From Oceanispirochaeta sp. M1 (GTDB lineage Bacteria; Spirochaetota; Spirochaetia; DSM-2461), in assembly GCF_003346715.1 (NCBI RefSeq), contig NZ_QQPQ01000005.1, positions 145,201 to 209,200 of the forward strand: a DNA stretch of 64,000 bases, given 5' to 3'. A program made the position numbers and the translations under genes. The notes below the pieces were generated by a model that searched no databases, was not told the origin of the DNA, and saw only the letters and a list, made by a program, of their open reading frames with translations. Shown in pieces: positions 1 through 10,204 of the stretch. The first letter of the stretch is position 1. Every line of letters begins with the position of its first letter.

Positions 1-330
1 CTGCAGCGAACTGAGCTGCCCCTGAGCAGTCGCCCCCTGTTCTATAAGATGCTCTATAAATACACGGGGGTGGCCCTTAAAAGGAAATTGTCCGGGTCCG
101 TCTGTTTTTACTTTAAGAGAAGAATACAGCCGGGCGGCCTCATCCATCTGAGCACAAATCACGGGGATTTCAGACTTCTCAAGGTCTCCAAAGAATAGGA
201 CTGTGATGTGATATTGATCCGCCGGAGTCCAGCGGATGCGGGGAGAGGAGAAACGGGAGGGTTCCCATTTATTCCATAAAACCTGAGCCTCTCCCTCAGA
301 AAGAGGAAGGGCCAGAAAAAGCCTGATCAT
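1..330 (-). CDS. thpR: RNA 2',3'-cyclic phosphodiesterase (ThpR/LigT, 2H family), 5' part only
   Basis: The frame runs off the left edge, so only the first 110 residues are present of a family usually about 180-190 long. It begins [10 protein letters not shown] and carries HITVLFFG at residues 41-48, the first of the two HxT motifs that define 2H phosphoesterases. A stretch ending HPRVF near residue 92 fits the central strand of the fold. The second HxT motif would lie outside the window. The family hydrolyses 2',3'-cyclic phosphates on RNA ends in the cytoplasm. Its ATG overlaps the stop codon of the upstream chemoreceptor gene (ATGA), so the two are probably translationally coupled. Confidence 0.8.
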   Translation of the reverse strand, partial: MIRLFLALPLSEGEAQVLWNKWEPSRFSSPRIRWTPADQYHITVLFFGDLEKSEIPVICAQMDEAARLYSSLKVKTDGPGQFPFKGHPRVFIEHLIEQGATAQGQLSSLQ

Positions 331-2420
331 ACACTATATTTTGATGCATCCGTCCTGACGGCTTCAATATTATCTCTGTTTTTTTCTGACAAAGATGAAA
401 TATTATCCACTGAATGGTTGATCTCGCTAATACCGTTATTGATCTCCTCCATAGCCTGAAGAACCTGAATACTGATGTCACTGAGGGTATTTACTGAACC
501 CTTTATAAGCTCATTCCCCTTTGTCATCTCCTGAGATTGATCCTTTACCTCCAGGGCAATACGCTTCATATCTTCCAGAGATCCAAGGACATCCTGTCCT
601 CCTGCGGCCTGCTCTTCCATGGACGAACGGATCTCTCCGGTAATCCTGTTCATTCTGCCGATTCCGTTCTGAACAACTTCAAATGAAGAACCCGATTCCT
701 GTGAGCCTTTTACAATATCCATGATACCTGTATTGATCAGAGAAATAGACTCTTTCACCTCTTTTGAACGCCTGGAGGACTGTTCGGCGAGTTTTCTGAT
801 CTCATCGGCAACAACCGCGAATCCCCGGCCCCTGTCCCCTGCATGGGCGGCTTCTATGGCTGCATTCATTGCCAGCAGGTTTGTCTGAGCAGCAATGTTG
901 GAGATAAGTTTGTTGGCATCTTCCAGCTTATGAGAACCTTCCGAAATTTCATCTACCAGTGAGCCTACCTGATCCAGTTTTTCCTTACCTGTCCGGGAAG
1001 CAGAGACCAGTTCGTCCATACATTCTCTGGCCTCAGAGGTGGATTTGGAAATAGCGGAAATCTGAGCAATAAGCTCTTCAACTGAAGAGGAAGAATCCAG
1101 AACACTGACTCCCTGCCGGTCAATTGACTGCTCAAGGGATGCTATATTGCCGTCAAGCCGAGTCACAGCACTTGCTGTTTCCTTGACACTCTCATCCTGA
1201 GTCCGGATCTGTTTCATTGAACTGTTGATATTAGCTTTAATTTGATGAACAGACGCGGCAGTCTCTTCCATATTTGCGGCAAGGTCCGTACCACCCGAAT
1301 CCATATCTGTCATTCTGATGTTGAGTCCTGTAAAAAAGCTGCCCAGGGATTCAATAAGATCGTTATAGCTCTTTGTAATACTGCTTACTTCATCATTTCC
1401 CTTTGATTCTCCCCTGTCCGTCAGAATACCTTCGGAGGCCTGTCCCATCAGAACTTCAAGAGGAAGAAGCCGGCTTGTAATTTTGCGTCTTACAACAAAA
1501 CCGAGAAAGAAAACAAGAAAAACATCAGCAGCAATAAAAAGGAGAATCAACACCTGAGTGATCTTCGACGAAATCATAAAGACTTCACTATCCTCAATAG
1601 TTGTGACCACAAGCCAGTGGGGATTGTCCATCCATACAAATGCTGCCTGTCTCTCCACACCATTAAAACTGTAGGGGTGATAGATCTTCTCTTCCCCACT
1701 CTCCCGGACCTCATTAATAAAGTCCCATCGAAAGGAATTGTAAAAAAGATACTCTGGCTCCGGATGAATAAACACAACACCTTTGCTGTCTATGACATAA
1801 GGAAAGCCTGTGTCTCCAATTTTCCTGCTGACTATCAGTTCATCACCGAATTTCTGCATATTCATGGATATGACAAGTATACCTACGGTTGCACCGTTAT
1901 AATGAATCGGAGCGGTAATCATAGATGAAGGATAAGCTGTAACACCCGCCTTCAGGATTACCGATTCAATACGAAAATGCTCAGTGGTCTTCATTGTTTC
2001 AAAGAAATAATCTGTATTGGAATAATCCTGATTTCTCAGTCTCTGATCTGTTGTTCCGATGACTTTTCCTTTTTCATCCATAAGATAAACAGCCTCAAAG
2101 AAATCATTCTGTTTCTTCAGCTTCATCAATGCCGTATCCACTTTGTAAAAATCACCCCGGGTCAGACTCTCCGCAAAAACAGGATTTATTGAATGGGCAT
2201 AGGCGAGCTCACCAACACTGTCAATCTGCAGTGCCAGCATATCCGTAATGGAGTCTGACAGACGAACCAGATTTGCCTTCTGCTCCTTCATAATCAGGGA
2301 ATAGGCGGTCTGTCTGATAAAATACCCTAGAACGCCGAAAATCATTGTCAAAAAGACAAGGAAATAAAGATTGAGGGTAAAGGCAAGGGTGCCTCTGAAA
2401 CGTTTGTGTGTTTTTTTCAT
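327..2420 (-). CDS. Methyl-accepting chemotaxis protein with periplasmic Cache domain
   Basis: A 697-residue transmembrane chemoreceptor. Seen: a short basic N-terminus, membrane segment about residues 12-35, a large extracytoplasmic region of dCache type (about 36-285), a second membrane segment about 287-310, a HAMP-like stretch, then a long coiled-coil signalling domain. The hairpin tip, containing [20 protein letters not shown], lies near residues 510-535 and is the part that contacts CheA/CheW. No C-terminal CheR-binding pentapeptide is visible. The ligand is unknown; dCache domains commonly bind amino acids or small carboxylates. It lies 75 bp after recO and overlaps thpR by four bases, so the three probably form one transcript. 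Confidence 0.93.
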   Translation of the reverse strand: MKKTHKRFRGTLAFTLNLYFLVFLTMIFGVLGYFIRQTAYSLIMKEQKANLVRLSDSITDMLALQIDSVGELAYAHSINPVFAESLTRGDFYKVDTALMKLKKQNDFFEAVYLMDEKGKVIGTTDQRLRNQDYSNTDYFFETMKTTEHFRIESVILKAGVTAYPSSMITAPIHYNGATVGILVISMNMQKFGDELIVSRKIGDTGFPYVIDSKGVVFIHPEPEYLFYNSFRWDFINEVRESGEEKIYHPYSFNGVERQAAFVWMDNPHWLVVTTIEDSEVFMISSKITQVLILLFIAADVFLVFFLGFVVRRKITSRLLPLEVLMGQASEGILTDRGESKGNDEVSSITKSYNDLIESLGSFFTGLNIRMTDMDSGGTDLAANMEETAASVHQIKANINSSMKQIRTQDESVKETASAVTRLDGNIASLEQSIDRQGVSVLDSSSSVEELIAQISAISKSTSEARECMDELVSASRTGKEKLDQVGSLVDEISEGSHKLEDANKLISNIAAQTNLLAMNAAIEAAHAGDRGRGFAVVADEIRKLAEQSSRRSKEVKESISLINTGIMDIVKGSQESGSSFEVVQNGIGRMNRITGEIRSSMEEQAAGGQDVLGSLEDMKRIALEVKDQSQEMTKGNELIKGSVNTLSDISIQVLQAMEEINNGISEINHSVDNISSLSEKNRDNIEAVRTDASKYSV

Positions 2421-2495
2421 TTTTTCACCAGTAATTACTATTTTTAACTCCAGGAATTATATTAACACAGATATATTTAAACAATTACAGCTTTT

Positions 2496-3230
2496 TTATT
2501 TCAGAATAATTTTTAACGAATTTTTATCCATCTTTATACGGAATAATGATTTCAATACGGAGAGGAGGTATGAAGAGAGCTCTTCTGCGGTATGAGGGTC
2601 CAGTTCTTCACCGGACTCAAAACCCGACTCCAGCATACTCCGCCCCCGGGCACTGAGAACCGGCAGCGTATTCATCCTGCAGTCCGAGCAGACAGTCTGT
2701 CCCTCAGAGGAATAGCAGACTGCCTTTCTGGCCGGGGCCTTTCTGCCGCAGCGGGAACAAGTGGAAAGATCTGGACGAATTCCTTCAAATTCCAGATAAC
2801 CCCAGAGAGCCTTCAGGAAAATCCGTGGAATCTGAGTATCTTCAGCATCATCAAGTGATTTGAAATAATCCCGGGACATAAGAAAGAAATCACGGCTGCC
2901 TCCGCCGGCATGACTCTGAATAATCAGATCGGCCCAGAACAGAGCGGCATAATATCTGTTCAGATACAGATGAAAGGAGTCGCGGCTCTCAAGAGATTCT
3001 CCCTCATCCAGACGCCATAGCTTTTTAACGGGATCGTAATAGAAATCTCCCCGGCAGAGAGAAAAGGGCTGAATTAATATCCGTTTGGGCCCGCCTTTTT
3101 TCCCCTTTGCGCCGAAAACAGCAGCTCTGATCAACCCCTGTTCGGGAGTCAGAACCAGAACCAGTTTATGGCTCTCTCCAAGGTCGGAGGCTTTTAGAGG
3201 GATGTAATTTTCTTTAATATGACGATTCAT
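2496..3230 (-). CDS. recO: DNA repair protein RecO
   Basis: A 244-residue RecO, close to the usual family length. Seen: an N-terminal OB-fold region with the typical opening about switching on surface lysines (GAKGKKGGPKR near residues 40-50), a helical middle, and a C-terminal zinc-binding module with CSRC near residue 157 and CSDC near residue 180. RecO works with RecR and RecF to load RecA onto SSB-coated single-stranded DNA. A GGGGAG ribosome site precedes the ATG. The C-terminal part is slightly diverged but the Cys pairs are intact. Confidence 0.9.
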   Translation of the reverse strand: MNRHIKENYIPLKASDLGESHKLVLVLTPEQGLIRAAVFGAKGKKGGPKRILIQPFSLCRGDFYYDPVKKLWRLDEGESLESRDSFHLYLNRYYAALFWADLIIQSHAGGGSRDFFLMSRDYFKSLDDAEDTQIPRIFLKALWGYLEFEGIRPDLSTCSRCGRKAPARKAVCYSSEGQTVCSDCRMNTLPVLSARGRSMLESGFESGEELDPHTAEELSSYLLSVLKSLFRIKMDKNSLKIILK

Positions 3231-3410
3231 TCAGACTCCCCTTTCAGTATAGGGAAAAGCTTCATTGTGGAAAAGAGAGAAATGTCTTGCCTTTAAGGGC
3301 CTGAAATTTTAAATTCTATAGGAATACTCTTCTATCTATCTCTGATACAGTTGTATATATATCAGTAAAAGATTCTGAATAGAAGCAGGATAAGAAAATA
3401 GAGGTTATAC

Positions 3411-5756
3411 ATGTCAGAAAAAGAGATTATTGTTGCGGAACAGGCATTGCCAAATAAATTATTCATAGTGCCCCTCCTTGGAAAACCAATTTTCCCGGGA
3501 ATCTTCACTCCCATCATGATCACCTCCAATGATGATATTGATATTGTGAATCAGGCCATGGATAACGATAAGGTCATCGGTCTTATTCTTTTAAAAGAGG
3601 AAGATGAGAATGCCACGGGTCCCGAAGATATCTACCAGGTGGGAACAGCCGCAAAAATAGTTAAGAAAATTAACCTGCCCGACGGCGGGGTCAATATATT
3701 TATCTCCACAGTAAAGCGCTTTAAGATCAGAAAATTTTTCACAAGCGATGCCCCTCTGATTGCAGCGGTGGAATATCTGGACGACATCATCGAAAGCGAA
3801 CAGAAAGATGAGCTCAAGGCTCTGACCCGCTCAGTCATTTCAGAGATGAAGCAGATATCAGAAGACAATCCTCTCTTCTCAGAAGAGATGCGTCTGAATA
3901 TGGTAAATATCGATAATCCCGGTAAGATTGCCGACTTTATCACCTCCATACTTAATATTGACAGAAAACAGCAGCAGCTGATTCTGGAACAGCTCGATGT
4001 AAGAGCCAGAATGGAACAGGTTCTGGTCTACATCAAGAAAGAGCAGGATCTCCTCAGAATTCAGAAAAAGATAGCCACACAGATCAACGAAAAGATCGAA
4101 AAGAGCCAGAGAGAATATTTCCTGAGGGAAGAGATCAAGGCCATTAAAAAAGAACTGGGCGAACCGGTGGATTCCAAATCCAGCGAATACCTCAAGTTCA
4201 AGGAGATGCTGGATAAACTTGACTTCGAAGGTGAAATCAAGGAGCAGGTGGACCGGGAAATGGAGAAATTTTCTCTGATGGACCCCTCCTCTTCAGAATA
4301 TATTGTCACCAGAAACTATCTTGAAACCATTGTAAATCTCCCCTGGGAAGATCCCGAACCCGATGTCATCGATATAGTAAAGGGTGAAAAGATTCTGAAC
4401 CAGGACCACTACGGTCTGGAAGATATTAAAGAGAGAATTATTGAATACCTTGCAGTAAGGAAACTTAAAGCAGATACCAAAGGGTCGATAATCGTACTGG
4501 TGGGACCTCCGGGAGTCGGTAAGACTTCAATCGGTAAATCTATAGCCAGGGCTCTGGGAAGAGAATTCTTCCGTTTCTCCGTAGGTGGAATGAGGGATGA
4601 AGCCGAAATAAAGGGTCACCGCCGTACATATGTGGGCGCCATGCCCGGTAAAATTATTCAGGGATTGAAGATTGTCAAAAACAAGGCCCCTGTATTTATG
4701 ATCGATGAGATAGACAAACTGGGACAATCCTATCAGGGAGATCCTTCATCGGCTCTACTGGAAGTACTGGACCCCGAGCAGAATATAGCCTTCCGTGATC
4801 ATTACCTCGACCTCCCTTACGATCTGTCCCACATACTTTTTATTGCCACAGCCAATACTCTGGACTCCATTCCCCGTCCCCTTCTGGACAGAATGGAGAT
4901 AATCAGACTCTCGGGATATATCACTGATGAGAAGATTGAGATTGCCAAAAGATACCTGATCCCTAAGTCCCTGAAAAAACATGGTCTTAAAAAGGGTCAG
5001 ATAATCTATAACAAAACAGCACTGAGAAGCATTGTGGACGGTTATGCCCGGGAAGCAGGTGTAAGAACATTTGAAAAATCCCTTGATAAGATTCATCGTA
5101 AGGCTGCCCGGAAAATAGTAATGGGGACAGAAGAACTCCCCATCCGTATAACAACAGTCAATCTGGAAGATTATCTGAAGAAACCGATTTTCAGAGATGA
5201 TGAGATTAAAAAAGTAACCCTACCCGGTATGTCGGTGGGCCTTGCCTGGACAAGTATGGGCGGAGATACCCTGATCATCGAAGCCATCAGTGTCCCCGGT
5301 AAGGGAGGCCTTCAGCTGACAGGTCAGATGGGGGATGTAATGAAAGAATCCGCCAGCATCGCGTACAGCCATGTAAAACAGATTGCAGCTGAATACGGGA
5401 TAAAACAGGAGTTCTTTGAAAAGAATGTCATCCACCTCCATATACCAGAAGGTGCCACACCAAAGGATGGTCCCTCTGCCGGAATAACCATGGCAACCGC
5501 ACTGTTGTCACTGGCTATGGGTAAGGTGATGAAGAAGAACCTGGCCATGACAGGCGAGCTGTCACTGACCGGTAAGGTTCTGCCCATCGGCGGACTGAAA
5601 GAGAAAACAATTGCTGCAAGGCGCAACAAGATGAAGGAAATTATCATTCCCAAACAGAATGAGAGGGACCTTGATGAGATTCCCGAACATATCCGTAAAG
5701 GGATTAAATTCTATCCCGTGGAAACCATTAAAGACGTTCTGAAAATAGTCTTCTAA
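3411..5756 (+). CDS. lon: ATP-dependent Lon protease
   Basis: A complete 781-residue LonA. Seen in order: N-terminal substrate-recognition LAN domain (about 10-210), coiled linker, AAA+ module with Walker A GPPGVGKTS near residue 364 and Walker B FMIDEIDK near 430, and a C-terminal peptidase domain with the catalytic serine in PKDGPSAG near 690 and the partner lysine in GGLKEK near 733. It degrades misfolded and regulatory proteins in the cytoplasm. A GAGG ribosome site sits 6-7 bp before the ATG. A possible sigma-70 promoter is TTGCCT-N17-TAAATT at 3287-3315. It is monocistronic and followed by a strong terminator. No CIRCE element is seen upstream. Confidence 0.97.
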   Translation: MSEKEIIVAEQALPNKLFIVPLLGKPIFPGIFTPIMITSNDDIDIVNQAMDNDKVIGLILLKEEDENATGPEDIYQVGTAAKIVKKINLPDGGVNIFISTVKRFKIRKFFTSDAPLIAAVEYLDDIIESEQKDELKALTRSVISEMKQISEDNPLFSEEMRLNMVNIDNPGKIADFITSILNIDRKQQQLILEQLDVRARMEQVLVYIKKEQDLLRIQKKIATQINEKIEKSQREYFLREEIKAIKKELGEPVDSKSSEYLKFKEMLDKLDFEGEIKEQVDREMEKFSLMDPSSSEYIVTRNYLETIVNLPWEDPEPDVIDIVKGEKILNQDHYGLEDIKERIIEYLAVRKLKADTKGSIIVLVGPPGVGKTSIGKSIARALGREFFRFSVGGMRDEAEIKGHRRTYVGAMPGKIIQGLKIVKNKAPVFMIDEIDKLGQSYQGDPSSALLEVLDPEQNIAFRDHYLDLPYDLSHILFIATANTLDSIPRPLLDRMEIIRLSGYITDEKIEIAKRYLIPKSLKKHGLKKGQIIYNKTALRSIVDGYAREAGVRTFEKSLDKIHRKAARKIVMGTEELPIRITTVNLEDYLKKPIFRDDEIKKVTLPGMSVGLAWTSMGGDTLIIEAISVPGKGGLQLTGQMGDVMKESASIAYSHVKQIAAEYGIKQEFFEKNVIHLHIPEGATPKDGPSAGITMATALLSLAMGKVMKKNLAMTGELSLTGKVLPIGGLKEKTIAARRNKMKEIIIPKQNERDLDEIPEHIRKGIKFYPVETIKDVLKIVF

Positions 5757-5778
5757 AATATTTAACTCAGTAATTACA

Positions 5779-5814
5779 GGCTTAACCCCAGAAGGGTTAA
5801 GCCCTTTTTTTATG
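5779..5814 (+). terminator. Rho-independent terminator after lon
   Basis: An inverted repeat, GGCTTAACCC then GGGTTAAGCC around a short AGAA-type loop, is followed directly by a run of seven T. It ends the lon transcript and separates it from the convergent gene that follows. Confidence 0.9.
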
Positions 5815-5820
5815 ATAGAA

Positions 5821-6936
5821 TCAAAGCAGTGTTTTCAGCTCTTTATTAACCTCAATCACTGAGAAAACATCGGGATTAAAGTCTCCCACCCAGGCAAAGT
5901 CAGCCTTAAGATCGGAAGAGGCATCATCTTTCAAGGAGGCCAGCAGCATCCTGAATCCTTCAGGACCTCCGCAGTCTTCGGGAGGACAGGCCCCGGCGCC
6001 GTCCAGGCATTCCAGAATAAATCCTCTGGTCTCAGGGGCGGTGGCTGCAGTCTCGCTTACAGATTCAACATAAATTTTATGGTGCCAACCTTCGGGAAGA
6101 TCATAATAGTAGTGAAGAAGATCATCCTCCTCTTCAAGAAGAGTCTGCACCAGACAACCCCCCTCATCTTCTATCTCTTTTTTCTCATCATCATCCTTTC
6201 CCCAGAACCGGCCGGCCTGTTCAAACTGATGGCCGTAAAGATCCCACCAGCCCATTGTCTTTTGCAGAACCAGATGAAACTGAGCCAGAGTTATCTGCCC
6301 CGAAACTTTAATCCGGCGCCATACGGGGCGGGAAAGATCAGGGAGGCTGACCTTGAGAGTCAGTATGGATTCTTTTCCGTCGGGATGTTCATGAGCCTGG
6401 GGAGGATTCAGTATCTCGTCAATTTTTTCCATAATCCGGATCAGAACCTCTTCGCTCTGCTGAGTAAGAAAGTCCAGTTCACCAAGGGATTCTCCATCCT
6501 CATCAGCAGGATGATTCACCCGGTTCAGCAGTCCCTGGCTGAAGTTAAGAAGTTCATCCATCTCTCTTACAATCTCTTCCCGCCCTCTTATTTCTGCCTG
6601 TTTATCATCATGGAGAAAATCCGTAAGGAGGGTCCAGCGGTCAAGGAGAGTCATAAGCCGCTCTCTCATAGGAGAAATCAGTTCATCATCATTCCGATCA
6701 AAAGCAGTTTTCTGTTCTTTAAAAAGGTCAAAGATCAGCTGCTCGAAAAGGAGTGAGGCCTCCTCTCCGGGAGGAACCGAATCGGATAGTTTATAGAGTC
6801 TGGCAGTAATATCTTCGGCATCTCCACTCCTGGCTGCCAGGCTGTTTCTGATGAGTGCCTCCACCAGGGGAAACTGAAAGGGCAGATCCATTGATTTGAG
6901 ATATTCATTGAGTTGATTTAATTTTTTTTCTTCCAT
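5821..6936 (-). CDS. pRiA4b ORF-3-like domain protein
   Basis: A 371-residue cytoplasmic protein. The second half (about residues 190-360) is recognisable as a PRiA4_ORF3 domain: it has the SRPVWRRIKVSG stretch, a GWWDLYGHQFE segment and a C-terminal FNPDVFSV-like end. The first half (about 1-185) is acidic and helical and is not recognised. The domain is widespread in bacteria, often near mobile elements, but its biochemical role is not established. The gene is convergent with lon and has an AGGAA ribosome site before its ATG. No transposase is seen nearby, so there is no evidence that this copy is mobile. Confidence 0.75.
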   Translation of the reverse strand: MEEKKLNQLNEYLKSMDLPFQFPLVEALIRNSLAARSGDAEDITARLYKLSDSVPPGEEASLLFEQLIFDLFKEQKTAFDRNDDELISPMRERLMTLLDRWTLLTDFLHDDKQAEIRGREEIVREMDELLNFSQGLLNRVNHPADEDGESLGELDFLTQQSEEVLIRIMEKIDEILNPPQAHEHPDGKESILTLKVSLPDLSRPVWRRIKVSGQITLAQFHLVLQKTMGWWDLYGHQFEQAGRFWGKDDDEKKEIEDEGGCLVQTLLEEEDDLLHYYYDLPEGWHHKIYVESVSETAATAPETRGFILECLDGAGACPPEDCGGPEGFRMLLASLKDDASSDLKADFAWVGDFNPDVFSVIEVNKELKTLL

Positions 6937-7083
6937 AGTTGCGTTCCTATTTGCTGCCGGAGTCCGTTTAAGGCTTCGGTGTTTTAACGGTTCAGAGCCC
7001 CATGGGCTTGCGAATTAACAGCGCTACAATATACACTGAACCTGTTCTATCACACAATTAAGGCACAAGTAAGGACTGAAAGT

Positions 7084-8529
7084 ATGCCCCTAATAATTAT
7101 TATTCTCTTTTTTCTTATTCTTTTCATACCATATTTAGTACAAAAATCAGGAAGCTCTCATCCTCAGAGACCTCCTGCAGAGTTTGAGTCGGGGGATTTC
7201 CCTGAAAAACTGGCCCAGCTGATACGCATCCCCACTGTATCCTGGACTGATTCAGAAAAAGTAGATGAATCCTCCCTGAAGGAATTTCAGGACACACTGG
7301 TAAAACTCTTTCCTCTTGTTCATGAAAAGATGGAGAGAGAAACACCCGATCCTTATCAGATAATGTATAAATGGCCCGGAAAAGATGCTGATAAAGAACC
7401 TGTACTGTTTCTTGCCCACTACGATGTAGTGCCAGCCGAAGAAGAGGGTGGTGAAAGCTGGAAAAAGCCCCCCTTCAGCGGACTTATCGAAGACGGTGTA
7501 CTCTGGGGCCGGGGAACTCTTGATATTAAATCCCAGCTTGGAATGATGATGGAAGCAAGTGAAAGGCTGTTGAAAGAGGGTTTTCAACCTGAACGCTCAC
7601 TCTATTTTGCCTTTGGGGGAGATGAAGAGGTTGCCGGAGCAAGAGGGGCTACAAAAATGTCGGCCTATTTCAAAAGCAAGGGGCTGAAATTTGCAATGGT
7701 CATGGACGAAGGCGGAGTGATAGCAGAAAACATGCTCAGCTTTCTCGGTGATAAACCCGTTGGTCTGATCGGTCTGGCCGAAAAAGGATTTGTCACCTTC
7801 AAACTGACTGCCCACGGAGACAGCGGTCATTCATCCATGCCCCCTGCGGAGGGAACCGTTGTCACCCGATTAGCCAGGGGAATTACCCGTATCGAAAAGA
7901 GAAGACAACCCTCACTGCTTACTACCCAGATAAAGGGGATGCTGAAAAGCTTCGTTCCCCATGTACCCCTCCCACTGGGTGTTGTGTTTGCCAATCTATG
8001 GCTCTTCAATCCCCTGATTCGCCTTATTTTTGCAGGCAGCAGAACAACAGACAGTCTGATCCGCTCCACCCAGGCCTTTACGGTCGCCAGGGCAGGAGAA
8101 CAGGAAAATATCATACCAGGAGAAGCCAGCTGTATGGTAAACCACAGGATAGTTCCCGGAGACACAATTGAAGCCCTCAAAAAAAGACATGAGAAAAAAC
8201 TGAAGGGTCTGAATATAAAGATCGAAGATGCAGGAAACTGGCCCTCAAACAATCCTATAGAGCCGGTTCATGGTGAGAACAGGGGATATAACTGGGTAAA
8301 GGAGACTCTGGCTGAAACTCACCCGGAAGTTATTCCGGCACCCTTTCTGGTCAATGGTTCCACCGACTCAAAATACTACAGAGATCTGACTGGTCAGATT
8401 ATCCGTTTTACCCCGCTGATTCTCAGCAAAGAGAGTATAAATTCCATCCATGGAGTAAATGAGAAAGTCAGTTTGGAAAATCTGAACAGAGCTCTAGGCT
8501 TTTATTACAAACTCATTAAAAAGCTATAG
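7084..8529 (+). CDS. M20-family metallopeptidase (PM20D1/carboxypeptidase-S-like), membrane-anchored
   Basis: A 481-residue M20 peptidase. Seen: a hydrophobic N-terminal segment (residues 1-18) that may act as an anchor or uncleaved signal; metal ligands in LAHYDVVPA (His about 111), GRGTLDIKSQ (Asp about 147) and GGDEEVAGA (Glu pair about 179-181); a dimerisation/lid domain in the middle; and a C-terminal STDSKYYR segment and SIHGVNE with the last metal-ligand His. Members hydrolyse peptides or N-acyl amino acids with two zinc ions. The next gene, an amino-acid-type carrier only 48 bp away, suggests coupled release and uptake of amino acids, which is inference. Confidence 0.88.
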   Translation: MPLIIIILFFLILFIPYLVQKSGSSHPQRPPAEFESGDFPEKLAQLIRIPTVSWTDSEKVDESSLKEFQDTLVKLFPLVHEKMERETPDPYQIMYKWPGKDADKEPVLFLAHYDVVPAEEEGGESWKKPPFSGLIEDGVLWGRGTLDIKSQLGMMMEASERLLKEGFQPERSLYFAFGGDEEVAGARGATKMSAYFKSKGLKFAMVMDEGGVIAENMLSFLGDKPVGLIGLAEKGFVTFKLTAHGDSGHSSMPPAEGTVVTRLARGITRIEKRRQPSLLTTQIKGMLKSFVPHVPLPLGVVFANLWLFNPLIRLIFAGSRTTDSLIRSTQAFTVARAGEQENIIPGEASCMVNHRIVPGDTIEALKKRHEKKLKGLNIKIEDAGNWPSNNPIEPVHGENRGYNWVKETLAETHPEVIPAPFLVNGSTDSKYYRDLTGQIIRFTPLILSKESINSIHGVNEKVSLENLNRALGFYYKLIKKL

Positions 8530-8577
8530 GCCTCTCAGATACCGACCCTATTTTCATAACTAACAGGAGACAGAACA

Positions 8578-10068
8578 ATGAGCACAGAAAGCGCAGAGAC
8601 AGAAGAAAGAGGGAAAGATGATTCCATGCTGAAAATTGGCCTGAAACCTTTTTTAACGGCCTTTGCAATCCTCTTCGCCCTGATTATTTTTTCAGGATTC
8701 CTGACACTGTGGATTCCTGCGGGAAACTATGACAGGGTATTTGAAGAGGGCAGACAAAAGGTTGTTGCCGATTCTTTCACTTATATCTCATCCGTAGATT
8801 ATCCGGTATGGCGCTGGTTTACATCTCCCATAGAAGTTATCTGGGGAGATAACTGGCTTATGGTTCTGGTTCTTTCACTCTTTATGATTTTCCTGGGAGG
8901 ATCATTTACGGTTCTGGAAAAAGGCGGTGTCATGCAGGAAATGCTTGCTGTGGCCGTCCGGAAGTTTAAAAACAGAAAATACACCCTAATGGCGGTAATG
9001 ATCTTTGTGATGATGTTTCTTGCTGCCTTCGTGGGAGTCTATGAGGGACTGGTTCCTCTGATCGTTATCATTGTCCCCCTGGCTCTGGCTCTGGGATGGG
9101 ACTCCCTTACCGGTCTGGGAATGAGTCTCCTTGCCCTCAGCTTCGGTTTTGCTGCTGCCGTTACGAATCCCTTCACAATCGCCGTTGCACAGAAGCTTTC
9201 AGACCTGCCCCTCTTCTCCGGAGCCTGGTTCAGAATAATCTTTTTTATCGTTATCTACTTCCTCTGCTTCTTCTCTGTGAAGAAATACGCAATGAAGATA
9301 GAGAAGAACCCCGAACTCTCTCCGGTATACGAAGCCGACAAGGTGGTCAGGAATAAATTTTCACCTGAAAAAATTCTGGAAGCCGGTAATGAGGCTAATC
9401 CTGCCCAGGTTAAAGCAGCTCTCTTCTTCGGGATATGTCTTGGAATCGCTATCGTATTTATGATTCTGGCCGGACTGATCCCGGCCATCCCCTCTGATGC
9501 CGCCTTCCCCACTGTTGCCCTTCTCTTTCTTATCGGAGGAGCCGGAGCGGGGATTATCGTTGGATACAAGGGGACAGAACTGCTGAAAATACTCATTTCG
9601 GGAGCTCTGAATATGCTTCCCGGTATCATTCTTATTCTAATGGCAATGAGTGTCCCACACATAATGACCCGGGGAAAGGTGATGGACACCATCCTCTATC
9701 ATGCCAGTGAAATAATCAGCGGAACAAATCCCTACCTTGCCGCTTTCTATATCTATGTTCTGACCCTGTTCCTTAACTTCTTTATCAGCAGTGCATCGGC
9801 CAAGGCATTCCTGGTAATGCCCATTATCGCACCCCTTGCAGATCTTGTGGGTCTGACAAGACAGACTGCTGTTTTTGCTTTTGATCTGGGAGACGGATTC
9901 TCCAATATGATCTTTCCCACAAATGCGCTCCTTCTGATCGGACTCAGTTTTACTGTTGTCAGCTATCCCAAATGGTTGAAATGGACCTGGAAGATGCAGG
10001 TCTCCATCGCACTCTTTTCCATGGTATTTCTGATGATAGCGGTGGGAATCGGTTTCGGTCCCTTCTAA
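8578..10068 (+). CDS. YfcC/DcuC-type membrane carrier (basic amino acid or C4-dicarboxylate)
   Basis: A 496-residue integral membrane protein with about 12-13 hydrophobic segments. The FLTLWIPAGNYDR region near residues 40-52 and the SSASAKAFLVMPIIAPLAD segment near 402-420 are typical of the YfcC family (C4-dicarboxylate carrier-like, including arginine/ornithine-type antiporters). The substrate cannot be read from sequence. An AGGAG ribosome site precedes the ATG. It is probably co-transcribed with the peptidase gene upstream. A GC-rich tandem repeat follows its stop codon. Confidence 0.85.
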   Translation: MSTESAETEERGKDDSMLKIGLKPFLTAFAILFALIIFSGFLTLWIPAGNYDRVFEEGRQKVVADSFTYISSVDYPVWRWFTSPIEVIWGDNWLMVLVLSLFMIFLGGSFTVLEKGGVMQEMLAVAVRKFKNRKYTLMAVMIFVMMFLAAFVGVYEGLVPLIVIIVPLALALGWDSLTGLGMSLLALSFGFAAAVTNPFTIAVAQKLSDLPLFSGAWFRIIFFIVIYFLCFFSVKKYAMKIEKNPELSPVYEADKVVRNKFSPEKILEAGNEANPAQVKAALFFGICLGIAIVFMILAGLIPAIPSDAAFPTVALLFLIGGAGAGIIVGYKGTELLKILISGALNMLPGIILILMAMSVPHIMTRGKVMDTILYHASEIISGTNPYLAAFYIYVLTLFLNFFISSASAKAFLVMPIIAPLADLVGLTRQTAVFAFDLGDGFSNMIFPTNALLLIGLSFTVVSYPKWLKWTWKMQVSIALFSMVFLMIAVGIGFGPF

Positions 10069-10083
10069 CCCTCCTCACTGAAC

Positions 10084-10169
10084 TGCCGGGCAGGCCTCAG
10101 GCTGTCCGGCAGGCCTCAGGCTGTCCGGCAGGCCTCAGGCTGTCCGGCAGGCCTCAGGCGTCCGGCAGG
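10084..10169. repeat. 19-bp tandem repeat, about 4.5 copies
   Basis: A unit reading TGTCCGGCAGGCCTCAGGC is repeated head to tail at 10084, 10103, 10122 and 10141, followed by a partial copy at 10160. The first copy differs at a few bases and the middle three are identical. It lies between two convergent genes, is much more GC-rich than its surroundings, and each unit can fold locally (GCCT/AGGC). It may act as a structured 3' end or be a variable-number locus. Confidence 0.9.
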
Positions 10170-10204
10170 AATACAGTGTCTTGCCTCTATAATCAATCCA
10201 CTGA

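Noticed and set aside
6079..6756. A 225-codon open frame on the plus strand
   Set aside because: It lies wholly inside the PRiA4_ORF3 gene in antisense, has no ribosome site and shows no protein-like composition.
5821..6936. Mobile element around the pRiA4b ORF-3-like gene
   Set aside because: No transposase, terminal inverted repeats or target duplications are visible.
10084..10169. Possible CRISPR array
   Set aside because: The repeats are contiguous 19-bp units with no unique spacers, and no cas genes are present.
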